Position numbers and translations under genes: made by a program. A stretch of DNA of 64,000 nucleotides from Micromonospora luteifusca (lineage in GTDB: Bacteria; Actinomycetota; Actinomycetes; Mycobacteriales; Micromonosporaceae), in the NCBI RefSeq assembly GCF_016907275.1, contig NZ_JAFBBP010000001.1:4516001-4580000 (forward strand). The letters are read 5' to 3'. The notes under the pieces were generated by a model that was given only the letters and a program-made list of their open reading frames with translations, was not told where the DNA came from and did no database searches. This document shows, in pieces, positions 43,762-52,252 of the stretch (positions are counted from its first letter, which is position 1; each line of letters begins with the position of its first letter).

Positions 43762-44132
43762 GCCTATGCCTCCATGGGTCGGTTGCGGGCCGGGGTGACG
43801 CTACGGCGCGCCCGCGACCTGCGGCAACGTGGCTAAGGAAGAGTTAAGGGGAAGTCGGACGCCAGGGTGCGGACTTCCGCGGATCCGGGCGTACAGTAAA
43901 GGTGTCCGGACAGAGCGTGTCCGTGCCTTTGAGGCAGCCCCCCGACAAGTGGACAGGTCGACGTAGAGATGATCTACGGCCTGCGAGAACTTGACGAAGG
44001 AGGGGTTTGCGGCTCAATATATAGGTGTCGCCAGTCGCGCCCGGTCATGCCCAGATACAGCTGGAATGACAGCCGCGTACAAATGGGCGCGCGTTGGCCG
44101 GCCTTTCCGGCAGCGCATATCAAGGAGTCAGC
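43762..44132. other. 371-base intergenic region between CAP and the small coiled-coil gene
   Basis: Divergent region with the promoter candidate at 43991-44020. It also contains a short hairpin CGTAGA-GATGA-TCTACG (43962-43978) and two GTGTCCG direct repeats (43904 and 43917). Leader of about 100 bases before the 44133 gene. Nothing else recognised. Confidence 0.4.
43991..44020 (+). promoter_or_regulatory. Candidate promoter for the small coiled-coil gene
   Basis: TTGACG at 43991-43996 and CAATAT at 44015-44020 are 18 bases apart, followed by ATAGG. This AT-containing stretch stands out in a GC-rich region and lies about 105 bases before the ATG at 44133. Confidence 0.45.
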
Positions 44133-44327
44133 ATGGCGAAGGCCCTCTACGGCCACGTAGGTGCAGCGCCCGATCGGCGTCTGCTCGACGAGGTCACCCG
44201 ACTGCGTGCCAGGGTTCAGGCACTGGAGTTCGAGATCACGCGTCTGCGTGCCGACAATGATCGGCTCGCGGCGGCTGCGGCGGAGGCGGACGATCTGCTC
44301 CGGCTGGCCGAGCCGGCGCTGACCTGA
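44133..44327 (+). CDS. Small conserved coiled-coil protein (MAKALYGHV family)
   Basis: A 64-residue protein, MAKALYGHVGAAPDRRLLDEV, then a Leu-zipper-like coil (LRARVQALEFEITRLRADNDRLAAAAAEADDLLRLAE) with heptad Leu/Ala. The MAKALYGHV start is, to my recollection, strongly conserved in actinobacteria. Start supported by AAGGAG eight bases upstream of ATG. No known function; coiled coil suggests oligomerisation or partner binding. It is a free-standing gene between the CAP gene (divergent) and smc, with its own promoter and hairpin. Confidence 0.78.
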   Translation: MAKALYGHVGAAPDRRLLDEVTRLRARVQALEFEITRLRADNDRLAAAAAEADDLLRLAEPALT

Positions 44328-44672
44328 TCTCCGCGTCGAAAAACTGAATCGCACCATCGCAAAAATGCGCGCCGACACGTCTGTGCCGGCGCGCAACACT
44401 GTCCGGCCCCTTTCGGCGCCGACGATTTATGATCTTGTCGTCGGTCGCGCCGGAACCGCGCCGACGAGATCCGAATAGTGTGCCGACGGATAAGCCGATC
44501 ATGAACGGCCCTTGTCTTTCTCGCGGCCGACGGAACAACAGCGCGCCCTCGACCGACGCGACCCGGGGCGGGTCGCGTGCCGGCCCGCTTCCACCTCCGG
44601 GTTAGTCTGCGAGTTCACCCAGGTCCCCGCAGCCGGCGACGGTACGGCGGCCACCGGACGAGGATCGAGAAG
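44328..44672. other. 345-base intergenic region upstream of smc
   Basis: Contains the hairpin at 44366-44395 and a second inverted repeat, CCGACGA ... TCGTCGG (44418-44443 region). AAAAA flanks the first hairpin upstream, so it reads as a U-tract terminator on the minus strand. No -35/-10 pair for smc is convincing. Confidence 0.4.
44366..44395. terminator. Hairpin between the coiled-coil gene and smc
   Basis: TGCGCGCCGACAC pairs with GTGCCGGCGCGCA, loop GTCT, one G-U. In the minus direction it is followed by TTTTTGCG, the classical terminator layout, although no minus-strand gene is known here. Probably bidirectional. Confidence 0.55.
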
Positions 44673-47600
44673 GTGTATCTCAAGAGCCTGACGGTGAAGG
44701 GGTTCAAATCCTTCGCCTCCGCCACGACGTTGAAGCTGGAGCCCGGGATCACCTGCGTGGTGGGCCCGAACGGCTCGGGCAAGTCCAACGTCGTCGACGC
44801 CATCGCCTGGGTCCTCGGCGAGCAGGGTGCCAAGGCCCTTCGTGGCGGCAAGATGGAGGACGTCATCTTCGCCGGCACCGCCGGCCGGGCGCCGCTGGGC
44901 CGTGCCGAGGTCACCCTCACCATCGACAACACCGACGGCGCGCTGCCGATCGAGTACACCGAGGTCTCCATCACCCGCCGGATGTTCCGCTCCGGCGAGA
45001 GCGAGTACGAGATCAACGGCAACACGTGCCGGTTGCTCGACATCCAGGAGCTGCTCTCCGACTCCGGCATCGGCCGGGAGATGCACATCATCGTCGGGCA
45101 GGGCCGGCTCGACGGCATGCTGCACGCCAAGCCGGAGGACCGCCGCGCCTTCATCGAGGAGGCGGCCGGCGTCCTCAAGCACCGCAAGCGCAAGGAAAAG
45201 GCCCTGCGCAAGCTCGACGCGATGCAGACCAACCTCAACCGCCTCACCGACCTCACCGCCGAGCTGCGCCGTCAGCTCAAGCCGCTGGGCCGGCAGGCGG
45301 AGGTGGCCCGGCGCGCCGCCGCCATCCAGGCCAACCTGCGCGACGCCCGGCTGCGCCTGCTCGCCGACGACCTGGCCACCCTGCGCACCACCCTCGACCG
45401 GGAGATCGCCGACGAGACGGCGCTGCGGGAGCGGCGCGAGCAGATCGAGGGTGAGCACGCCGAGGTGCAGGGCCGACTCGGCGAGTTGGAGGCCGCGCTG
45501 GCCGAGGACGCTCCGCTGCTCGCCGCCGCCCAGGACACCTGGTACAAGCTGTCTGCCCTGCAGGAACGCTTCCGCTCGATCGAGCAGTTGGCCCGGGAGC
45601 GGCTGCGACACCTCAGCGCCAGCGGTGACGACGAGCGGCCCGGCCGCGACCCGGACCAGTTGGAGGCCGAGGCGGAACGCGTCCGCGAGCAGGAGGAGGA
45701 GCTGCGCGCGGCGCTCACCGACGACCAGATCCGGCTGGCCGAGGCGGTCGAGCACCGTCAGGAGCTGGAGCGGCAGCTTGCGGCCGCCGAGCGGGAGCTG
45801 GTCGCGGCAGCCAAGGCCATCGCCGACCGGCGGGAGGGGATGGCCCGGCTCACCGGCCAGGTCAACTCGGCCCGAGCCCGAACCACCAGCGCCGGTGAGG
45901 AGATCGAACGGCTCGCCGTCGCGCACGCCGACGCGTTGGGCCGCGCCGAGCAGGCGCAGGCCGACCTGGACGCGGTGGCCGCCCAGTCCACCGAGGCCGA
46001 CCGGGACAACGCGGACCTGGACGCCCGGCACGCCGAGGCGGTCGCCGTGCAGGAGCGGGCGCAGGCCACCGTGCGATCGCTGGCCGACGCCGAGCGGACG
46101 GCGGAAAAGGACGCCGCCACCTGGAAGGCCCGGGAGGAGGCGCTCGCACTGGGTCTGCGGCGCAAGGATGGCGCCGGTGCGCTGCTCTCCCGCGCCGGTG
46201 ACGTGCCTGGCCTGCTCGGCAGTCTCGCCGGGCTGCTCACCGTCGCGCCGGGCCACGAGGCCGCGCTGGCCGCCGCGCTCGGCGGCCTCGCCGACGCGGT
46301 GGCCGTCAGCGGGGTGGACGAGGCCGTCGAGGCGATGCGGCTGCTGAAGATCTCCGACGCCGGCCGGGCCGGCCTGCTCGTCGGCAGCCCTGCCGGGCCC
46401 GGCATGACCGGCTCCGCGGACGCGCTGCGCCCGAAGCTGCCTGACGAGGCCCGGTGGGCACCCGACCTGGTGGAGTGCAGCGCCGAGCTGCGTCCGGCGG
46501 TGCACCGGGCACTACGGGACGTGGCCCTCGTCGAGGATCTCGCCGCCGCGGCCGAGCTGGTCGCGAGCAATCCCGAGTTGCGGGCGGTCACCCCGGACGG
46601 TGACGTGGTCGGGGCGTACGCGGCGGCTGGCGGGTCGGCCAAGGCCCCCAGTTACATCGAGGTGCAGGCGGCCGTCGAGGAGGCCCGCACCAACCGGCTC
46701 ACCGCCGAGCGCGGTGGCGCGGAGCTGCGTGACCAGCTCGTCGAGGCGCGCGCCGAGGTGGCTGCCGCCAAGGAGGCCGTGCAGCACGCCGCCGCCGAGA
46801 AGCGCGAGGCGGAGAGTCACCGCAACGCCGCCGCCCGCCGGCTGGCCGAGCTGGGCGCAGCCGCACGTTCCGCGAAGGCGGAGACCGACCGCCTCGGCGA
46901 ATCCCGGGCCCGCGCAGAGGCGGCCCGGCAGCGGGACCTCACCACGCTCGACGAGTTGGAGGAGCGGCTGCGGCTGGCCGAGGAGACCCCGGTCGACGCC
47001 GAGCCCTCCACCGAGGAGCGGGACCAGCTCGCCGCCATGGTGCCGCAGGCGCGGCAGAACGAGATGGAGGTCCGGCTCGCGGTGCGTACCGCCGAGGAGC
47101 GTGTCTCCTCGATCGCCGGGCGGGCCGACTCGCTGTCCCGGCAGGCCACCGCGGAGCGGGCCGCCCGGGAACGCGCCGCGGCCCGGCGGGCCGCGCGCAC
47201 CCGGGGCGCGGGCATCGCCCGGGCCGTCGCCGGCGGCGCCCGGGAGGCGCTCACCCGGCTCACCACCTCGATCGCGACGGCCGAGGAGCACCGCGACGCC
47301 GTCGCTCTGGAACGCGCCGCACGTGAGGCGGAGCTGCAGGAGGTACGCGGGGCGGCCAAGCGCCTCGGCGCGGAGTTGGAGCGGCTGACCAGCCAGGTGC
47401 ACCGCGACGAGGTCGCCCGCGCCGAGCAACGGCTGCGCATCGAGCAGTTGGAGGCGAAGGCCGCCGAGGACTTCGGGCTGGACGTGGAGACGTTGGTCGC
47501 CGAGTACGGCCCCGCGCAGCCCGTCCCGCCGACCCAGGTCGATGTCGCGACGGCCGAACGTGACGGCCTGCCGGTGCCGGAGCCGGTGCGCTACGAGCGG

Positions 47601-48287
47601 CCGGTGCAGGAGAAGCGGGCCGCCAAGGCGGAACGCGAGTTGGCCCTGCTCGGCAAGGTCAACCCGCTCGCGCTGGAGGAGTTCGCCGCGCTGGAGGAGC
47701 GCTACAAGTTCCTCTCCGAGCAGCTGGAGGACCTCAAGGCGACCCGGCGGGACCTGCTCACCGTGGTCAAGGACGTGGACGAGCGGATCCTGGAGGTCTT
47801 CGCCAACGCGTTCGAGGACACCGCGCGGGAGTTCGAGCAGGTGTTCACCGTGCTCTTCCCCGGTGGCGAGGGCCGGCTGATCCTCACCGACCCCGAAGAC
47901 CTGCTCACCACCGGTGTCGAGGTGGAGGCCCGCCCGCCGGGCAAGAAGATCAAGCGACTGTCGCTGCTCTCCGGTGGCGAACGGTCGCTGACCGCGGTGG
48001 CCATGCTGGTGGCGATCTTCCGCGCCCGGCCCAGCCCGTTCTACATCATGGACGAGGTGGAGGCGGCCCTGGACGACGTGAACCTGGGCCGGTTGATCAC
48101 GTTGCTGGCACAGTTGCGGGAGAAGAGTCAGCTGATCGTCATCACGCACCAGAAGCGGACGATGGAGATCGCCGACGCGCTCTACGGCGTGACCATGCGC
48201 AGCGGGGTCACCCAGGTGATCAGCCAACGGCTCAACCGGGCCGACGAGGACGACCAGCGGCACGGCCGCGGCGAGGAGAACGGGTAG
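44673..48287 (+). CDS. smc: Chromosome segregation ATPase SMC
   Basis: A 1204-residue SMC. The N-terminal ATPase half has KGFKSFASATTLKLEPGIT and Walker A GPNGSGKSN (residues 31-38). Two long coiled coils flank a hinge at about 510-650 (LLGSLAGLLTVAPGHEAALAAALG, GRAGLLVG). The C-terminal half has the ABC signature LSGGERSLTAVAMLVAIF near 1100 and Walker B FYIMDEVEAALDDVN near 1125. With ScpA/ScpB it folds and segregates the chromosome; those genes are not in this window. GTG at 44673 has AGAAGG upstream; the last base is shared with the HAD gene's GTG. Confidence 0.97.
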   Translation: MYLKSLTVKGFKSFASATTLKLEPGITCVVGPNGSGKSNVVDAIAWVLGEQGAKALRGGKMEDVIFAGTAGRAPLGRAEVTLTIDNTDGALPIEYTEVSITRRMFRSGESEYEINGNTCRLLDIQELLSDSGIGREMHIIVGQGRLDGMLHAKPEDRRAFIEEAAGVLKHRKRKEKALRKLDAMQTNLNRLTDLTAELRRQLKPLGRQAEVARRAAAIQANLRDARLRLLADDLATLRTTLDREIADETALRERREQIEGEHAEVQGRLGELEAALAEDAPLLAAAQDTWYKLSALQERFRSIEQLARERLRHLSASGDDERPGRDPDQLEAEAERVREQEEELRAALTDDQIRLAEAVEHRQELERQLAAAERELVAAAKAIADRREGMARLTGQVNSARARTTSAGEEIERLAVAHADALGRAEQAQADLDAVAAQSTEADRDNADLDARHAEAVAVQERAQATVRSLADAERTAEKDAATWKAREEALALGLRRKDGAGALLSRAGDVPGLLGSLAGLLTVAPGHEAALAAALGGLADAVAVSGVDEAVEAMRLLKISDAGRAGLLVGSPAGPGMTGSADALRPKLPDEARWAPDLVECSAELRPAVHRALRDVALVEDLAAAAELVASNPELRAVTPDGDVVGAYAAAGGSAKAPSYIEVQAAVEEARTNRLTAERGGAELRDQLVEARAEVAAAKEAVQHAAAEKREAESHRNAAARRLAELGAAARSAKAETDRLGESRARAEAARQRDLTTLDELEERLRLAEETPVDAEPSTEERDQLAAMVPQARQNEMEVRLAVRTAEERVSSIAGRADSLSRQATAERAARERAAARRAARTRGAGIARAVAGGAREALTRLTTSIATAEEHRDAVALERAAREAELQEVRGAAKRLGAELERLTSQVHRDEVARAEQRLRIEQLEAKAAEDFGLDVETLVAEYGPAQPVPPTQVDVATAERDGLPVPEPVRYERPVQEKRAAKAERELALLGKVNPLALEEFAALEERYKFLSEQLEDLKATRRDLLTVVKDVDERILEVFANAFEDTAREFEQVFTVLFPGGEGRLILTDPEDLLTTGVEVEARPPGKKIKRLSLLSGGERSLTAVAMLVAIFRARPSPFYIMDEVEAALDDVNLGRLITLLAQLREKSQLIVITHQKRTMEIADALYGVTMRSGVTQVISQRLNRADEDDQRHGRGEENG

Positions 48288-48907
48288 TGGCTCGGGAACG
48301 CGCGACGGCGCTCCTGCTGGACTTCGACGGCGTACTGCGCCGGTGGGACCCGGCGGTGGCCGCCGTTGTCGAGCGGGAGTACGACCTCTCCGAGGGGGTG
48401 CTCGGCGAGATCGCCATGCAGTGGGGGCGGCTCCAGCCGGTGCTCACCGGCCAGGTCAGCCACGCCGAGTGGATGAGCAGCGTGGCGGACGCCCTGACCG
48501 AATCGGTGGGCAGCCCGGAACGGGCCCGGGCCGCCGTCGAGCAGTGGCAGAGCTACCGGGGAGAGGTCGACCAGGAGGTGCTGGCGTTCGTCCGGGAGGT
48601 CCGTGCGGCGGGCGTCCGGGTCGGGCTGGCCACCAATGCCACCGACCTGCTCGACGCCGACCTTGCCGCGCTGGGCCTGGTCGGCGAGCTGGACGTGGTG
48701 GTCAACTCCTCGGTGATCGGCGTGCACAAGCCCGCCCCGGAGTACTTCCAGGCCGCCTGCGAGGCCCTGGCCACCCCGCCGGCCCGGGTCCTCTTCGTCG
48801 ACGACGAGGACTGGGCCGTGCGGGGTGCCCGGTCCGCAGGGCTGTCGGCGCACCGCTGGGGCGGCCACGCCGACCTGCGTTACCTGCGGGCGGCGCTCGA
48901 CTACTGA
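48287..48907 (+). CDS. HAD-superfamily hydrolase
   Basis: A 206-residue HAD hydrolase. Motif I is LLLDFDGVLRRWD (nucleophile Asp in DFDGV), motif II is GLATNATDLLDADLAAL, and the C-terminal KPAPEYFQAACEALATPPARVLFVDDEDWAVRGARSAG carries motifs III and IV. Phosphatase/phosphoglycolate-phosphatase-like; substrate unknown. GTG at 48287 overlaps the smc stop by one base, so it is translated with smc. Confidence 0.92.
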   Translation: MARERATALLLDFDGVLRRWDPAVAAVVEREYDLSEGVLGEIAMQWGRLQPVLTGQVSHAEWMSSVADALTESVGSPERARAAVEQWQSYRGEVDQEVLAFVREVRAAGVRVGLATNATDLLDADLAALGLVGELDVVVNSSVIGVHKPAPEYFQAACEALATPPARVLFVDDEDWAVRGARSAGLSAHRWGGHADLRYLRAALDY

Positions 48908-48914
48908 GCGCCGG

Positions 48915-49436
48915 TCACTCGCCGGTGACGCCGTCGATGCGTTCCCGGATCAGGTCGGCGTGGCCGTTGTGCCGGGCGTACTCCTCGATCATGTGCACGT
49001 AGACCCAGCGCAGGTTGAAGGTGCGCTTCTTGGCGCTGACCTCGGTGAACGTCTCGTCGAGCGAGTGGCCCGCGGCGGCCTCGCGGGCCAGCGCCACCTC
49101 GCGGTGGAAGATGGCGAAGTCGGCCTCGGCGTCGGCGTCGCTGACGTCGTGGTCGGCGTCCGGTGTCTCCGGGGTGAAGTACGGGTAGTCGACCGGCTCG
49201 CCGGCGAAGTTCTCCCGGAACCACCAGGCCTCGACCTCGGCCAGGTGCCGGACCAGACCGAGCAGCGTCAGCCCGGATGGCTCCACGCTCGGCGTGCGCA
49301 GCTGCTTTTCGGTCAAACCGGCGCACTTGAGCAGGAGTGTCTGACGGTGGTAGTCGAGCCAGCCGTCGAGCATGGTGCGTTCGTCGCCGACGTACGGTTC
49401 GGGGGTCCGGGTGATCTCCGGTGCGATCCAGGTCAT
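48915..49436 (-). CDS. DinB-family protein (DUF664)
   Basis: A 173-residue protein with a four-helix DinB/DUF664 fold: MLDGWLDYHRQTLLLKCAGLTEKQLRTPSVEPSGLTLLGLVRHLAEVEAWWF, then LRWVYVHMIEEYARHNGHADLIRERIDG. Three conserved His (RHLAEVE, HMIEEYARH) fit the metal site of the family. Such proteins are often thiol (mycothiol/bacillithiol)-dependent transferases. ATG at 49436. It is convergent with the HAD gene. Confidence 0.9.
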   Translation of the reverse strand: MTWIAPEITRTPEPYVGDERTMLDGWLDYHRQTLLLKCAGLTEKQLRTPSVEPSGLTLLGLVRHLAEVEAWWFRENFAGEPVDYPYFTPETPDADHDVSDADAEADFAIFHREVALAREAAAGHSLDETFTEVSAKKRTFNLRWVYVHMIEEYARHNGHADLIRERIDGVTGE

Positions 49437-49480
49437 GCCGCGCATCCTGCCCGGCAACCCCGACATGTCGCGACGGGTTA

Positions 49481-49975
49481 TCAGGGCACCACGACGACGG
49501 GCCAGTGGCCGGTGCGGACCAGGCGGGTGGCGACCGAGCCGACCAGTCGGTGGCCGGCCTGCTCGGACGTGCCCACCACCACCATGTCGGCCTGGACTTC
49601 GTCGGCCGCCGCGCACAGCTCGCCGTACGCGTCGCCGCGGCGGAACAGGAAGGTCACCGGGATGCCCCACTGCTCGGCCCCGCGCCGGCACTCCCGGCGC
49701 AGCTCGTTGGCCACCTCGTCGTGGGTCCGCTGGACCGCCCCGGCGTCCATTCCCGGCAGCATTGCGGTCAGTCCGCTCGCCGAGCTGACGAAGACCACCA
49801 CCAGGGCGGCACCCTGCCGGCGGGCCAGACCGGCGGCGTAGGAGCCGGCCCGCTCGGAGGTGCGGGTGCCGTCGACACCCACCATGATCACCCGAGGACC
49901 GTCCGTGCCCCGTTCGAAGGGCAGCGGGCGGGTCCGGGGGCCGTACTCCTCGCGGTCCGGTGCTCCCACGCTCAT
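49481..49975 (-). CDS. Universal stress protein
   Basis: A 164-residue single-domain USP: VIMVGVDGTRTSERAGSYAAGLARRQGAALVVVFV, then MVVVGTSEQAGHRLVGSVATRLVRTGHWPVVVVP. The ATP-binding motif G-2x-G-9x-G(S/T) is represented by GTSEQAGHRLVGSVATRL. Nucleotide-binding stress protein, cytosolic. It follows the MFS transporter on the same strand. Confidence 0.92.
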   Translation of the reverse strand: MSVGAPDREEYGPRTRPLPFERGTDGPRVIMVGVDGTRTSERAGSYAAGLARRQGAALVVVFVSSASGLTAMLPGMDAGAVQRTHDEVANELRRECRRGAEQWGIPVTFLFRRGDAYGELCAAADEVQADMVVVGTSEQAGHRLVGSVATRLVRTGHWPVVVVP

Positions 49976-49984
49976 GCTTCTACC

Positions 49985-51604
49985 TCACCTCTGCTCGCCG
50001 GTGCGAACCACTGCGGCGCCAGCGCCGGCGGCGAGGGTCGATTCCCGCTCGACCTCGTCGGAAACCGGATCGCCGTTGTGCTGCCGCAGCGGGACCTCCT
50101 TGATGAAGATCACCGCGATCAGCGCGATCAGCGCGAACGGTGCGGCGGCCAGGAAGATGTCACCGGCACCGTGGCCGTACGCGCTCTCCACCACCGCCCG
50201 CAGCGGGCCGGGCAGGGTGTGCACGTCCGGCAGGGTGCCACCGCTGCCCGAGCTGGACGCGGGGATGCCGAGCTGGGCCAGGCCGTCGGCGGTGTAGTCC
50301 TTGACCTTGTGGGCGAGTACCGCTCCGAGCGCGGAGACGCCGATCGCGCCGCCCAGGCTGCGGAAGAAGGCCACCACCGAACTGGCCGCGCCGAGCTCGT
50401 GCGGGCCGACGGTGTTCTGCACGGCGAGGACCAGGTTCTGCATGGTCAGACCCAGGCCGACGCCGATCAGCAGCATGTAGACGCTGAGCACGGTGAAGCT
50501 GGTGTCCGCGCGCAGTGTGCCCATCAGCGCGAAGCCGATGGTGAGCAGCGCCGAGCCGACCACCAGGAACCGCTTCCACCGGCCGGTCTTGGTGATGATC
50601 CGCCCGCCCACCGTGGAGGCGACCAGCAGGCCGAGGATCATCGGCAGGGTCATCAGGCCGGACATCGTCGGAGACTCGCCACGGCTGATCTGGAAGTACT
50701 GGCCGAGGAAGATCGACGCGCCGAACATGCCCACACCGACCGCGATGCTCGCGACAACGGCGAGGGTGATGGTGCGGTTGCGGAACAGCCGCGGCGGGAT
50801 CATCGGCTCGGCCGCCCGGGTCTCGACCCGGATCGCCAGCGCGCCGAGGAGCAGGGCACCGACCACCATGACGGCGGTCTGCCAGGAGGCCCAGGCGAAC
50901 TGGTCGCCGGCGAGCGAGACCCAGATCAGCAGCACCGAGACGGCTGCGGTGATCAGGGTGGCACCCCACCAGTCGATCTGCGCCTTCCGCTTGACCACCG
51001 GCAGGTGCAGGGTCTTCTGCAGCACGATCAGCGCGACGATGGCGAACGGCACGCCGACGTAGAAGCACCAGCGCCAGCCGAGCCAGGAGGTGTCGACGAT
51101 CACGCCGCCGATCAGCGGGCCGCCGATGGTGCCGACGGCCATCACGGCGCCGAGGTAGCCGCTGTAGCGACCCCGCTCGCGCGGCGTGATCATCGTCGCC
51201 ATGATCACCTGGGCGAGCGCGGTGAGGCCACCGGCGCCGACGCCCTGCAGCACGCGGCAGGCGATCAGCTCACCGGTGCCCTGCGCGAGACCGGCCAGCA
51301 CCGAGCCCAGCACGTAGATCCCCAGGGCGAGCTGAACCAGCGTCTTCTTACTGGTCAGGTCGGCCATCTTGCCCCAGATGGGGGTGGTCGCGGTGGTCGC
51401 GAGCAGGGCCGAGGTCACCACCCAGGTGTACGCGGACTGCCCGCCGTGCAGCTCGGTGATGATCCGCGGCAGCGCGTTCGAGATGACCGTGGAGGAGAGG
51501 ATCGCGACGAACAGGCCCAGCAGCAGGCCGGAGAGCGCCTCCAGGATCTGCCGGTGGGTCATGTTGACAGCTGTCGCCCGGGCGGGCGCTGTCGCCTGGC
51601 TCAT
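49985..51604 (-). CDS. MFS drug transporter, DHA2/EmrB-QacA family
   Basis: A 539-residue transporter with 14 hydrophobic helices. The N-terminus (MTHRQILEALSGLLLGLFVAILSSTVISNALPRIITEL) and motifs GKMADLTSKKTLV (motif A) and CRVLQGVGAGGLTAL are typical of the DHA2 branch. The C-terminal tail carries a Glu/Arg-rich cytosolic end. Likely drug/proton antiporter. A MarR gene lies upstream on the same strand and two operator-like palindromes overlap its presumed promoter, so it is probably repressed by that MarR protein. ATG at 51604. Confidence 0.93.
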   Translation of the reverse strand: MSQATAPARATAVNMTHRQILEALSGLLLGLFVAILSSTVISNALPRIITELHGGQSAYTWVVTSALLATTATTPIWGKMADLTSKKTLVQLALGIYVLGSVLAGLAQGTGELIACRVLQGVGAGGLTALAQVIMATMITPRERGRYSGYLGAVMAVGTIGGPLIGGVIVDTSWLGWRWCFYVGVPFAIVALIVLQKTLHLPVVKRKAQIDWWGATLITAAVSVLLIWVSLAGDQFAWASWQTAVMVVGALLLGALAIRVETRAAEPMIPPRLFRNRTITLAVVASIAVGVGMFGASIFLGQYFQISRGESPTMSGLMTLPMILGLLVASTVGGRIITKTGRWKRFLVVGSALLTIGFALMGTLRADTSFTVLSVYMLLIGVGLGLTMQNLVLAVQNTVGPHELGAASSVVAFFRSLGGAIGVSALGAVLAHKVKDYTADGLAQLGIPASSSGSGGTLPDVHTLPGPLRAVVESAYGHGAGDIFLAAAPFALIALIAVIFIKEVPLRQHNGDPVSDEVERESTLAAGAGAAVVRTGEQR

Positions 51605-51669
51605 CGTTTGTTGCCTCCGAGCGGAGTAGAGGTGGAGCGGCGGCGGGCTTCTACGCGGGTCGCCTGAGA

Positions 51670-51684
51670 GTTGCCTGAAGCAAC
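51670..51684. promoter_or_regulatory. MarR-type operator 1 upstream of the MFS gene
   Basis: GTTGC-CTGAA-GCAAC, a 5-5-5 perfect inverted repeat, 66 bases upstream of the transporter ATG. Together with the copy at 51695 it covers a possible promoter on the minus strand. Confidence 0.6.
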
Positions 51685-51694
51685 CTATGCCTTG

Positions 51695-51709
51695 GTTGCC
51701 TAGAGCAAC
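51695..51709. promoter_or_regulatory. MarR-type operator 2 upstream of the MFS gene
   Basis: GTTGC-CTAGA-GCAAC, same arms as operator 1, centres 25 bases apart. A minus-strand -35-like TTGTTG overlaps it. Two repeats of the same operator fit cooperative binding by the MarR dimer encoded just upstream. Confidence 0.6.
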
Positions 51710-51743
51710 AACTTGTGTGGGCAGCGCCCTATTCCCCGTCGTC

Positions 51744-51790
51744 GGGGCGTTACTGACAGGAATCCCGTTGGGGCGTTACTTCCAGGAATC
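51744..51790. repeat. 21-bp imperfect direct repeat (period 26) at the 3' end of the MarR gene
   Basis: GGGGCGTTACTGACAGGAATC at 51744-51764 and GGGGCGTTACTTCCAGGAATC at 51770-51790 differ at two of 21 positions. The 51770 copy includes the MarR stop codon, and the other copy carries its duplicate downstream. Confidence 0.75.
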
Positions 51791-52252
51791 GTTGAAGCGG
51801 CCGAGCAGCCGGGCGAACTCCTCCACGTCCCGATCCGGCCAGCCGTCCAGTGCACGTAGGAATTCGCCCAACCGGGCGTACCTCGCCACGTCGAACCGGC
51901 GCTGCCCCTCCTCGGTCATGCTGATCTGCGCGGCCCGCCGATCGCTCGGATCGGGGTCGCGGTGGACCAGGCCGAGGACCTCCAACGCGTTGATCTGCCG
52001 GCTCAGCGTCCCCTTGCCCACCCCCAGCCGCGCCGCCAACTCGGTCAACCGGATCGACCCACTGCGGCGCAACCAGAGCAGCAACCCGTAGGTGTTCGGC
52101 TCCAGGTTCGGGTGCACCTCGCGGGCGATTTCCCACGAAACCGCCCGCCCACGACGCAGCAGAGCGGTCAACTCGTGCTCGACCGCCCGGATCGGTTCCG
52201 GCAGGTGCTCATCCACGGCGTAGAGACTACGGCGACGTCGGTCGATCGGCAC
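51776..52252 (-). CDS. MarR-family transcriptional regulator
   Basis: About 158 residues. The winged helix-turn-helix is visible as YGLLLWLRRSGSIRLTELAARLGVGKGTLSRQINALEVLGLVHRDPDPSDRRAAQISMTEEGQRR, including the DPSDRR wing. Flanking helices mediate dimerisation. It lies upstream of the DHA2 transporter on the same strand, with two palindromic operators between, the usual arrangement for a repressor of an efflux pump. The GTG at 52252 or 52216 (VDEHLPEPI) could be the start. Ligand unknown. The end carries a short tandem duplication. Confidence 0.9.
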   Translation of the reverse strand: MPIDRRRRSLYAVDEHLPEPIRAVEHELTALLRRGRAVSWEIAREVHPNLEPNTYGLLLWLRRSGSIRLTELAARLGVGKGTLSRQINALEVLGLVHRDPDPSDRRAAQISMTEEGQRRFDVARYARLGEFLRALDGWPDRDVEEFARLLGRFNDSWK

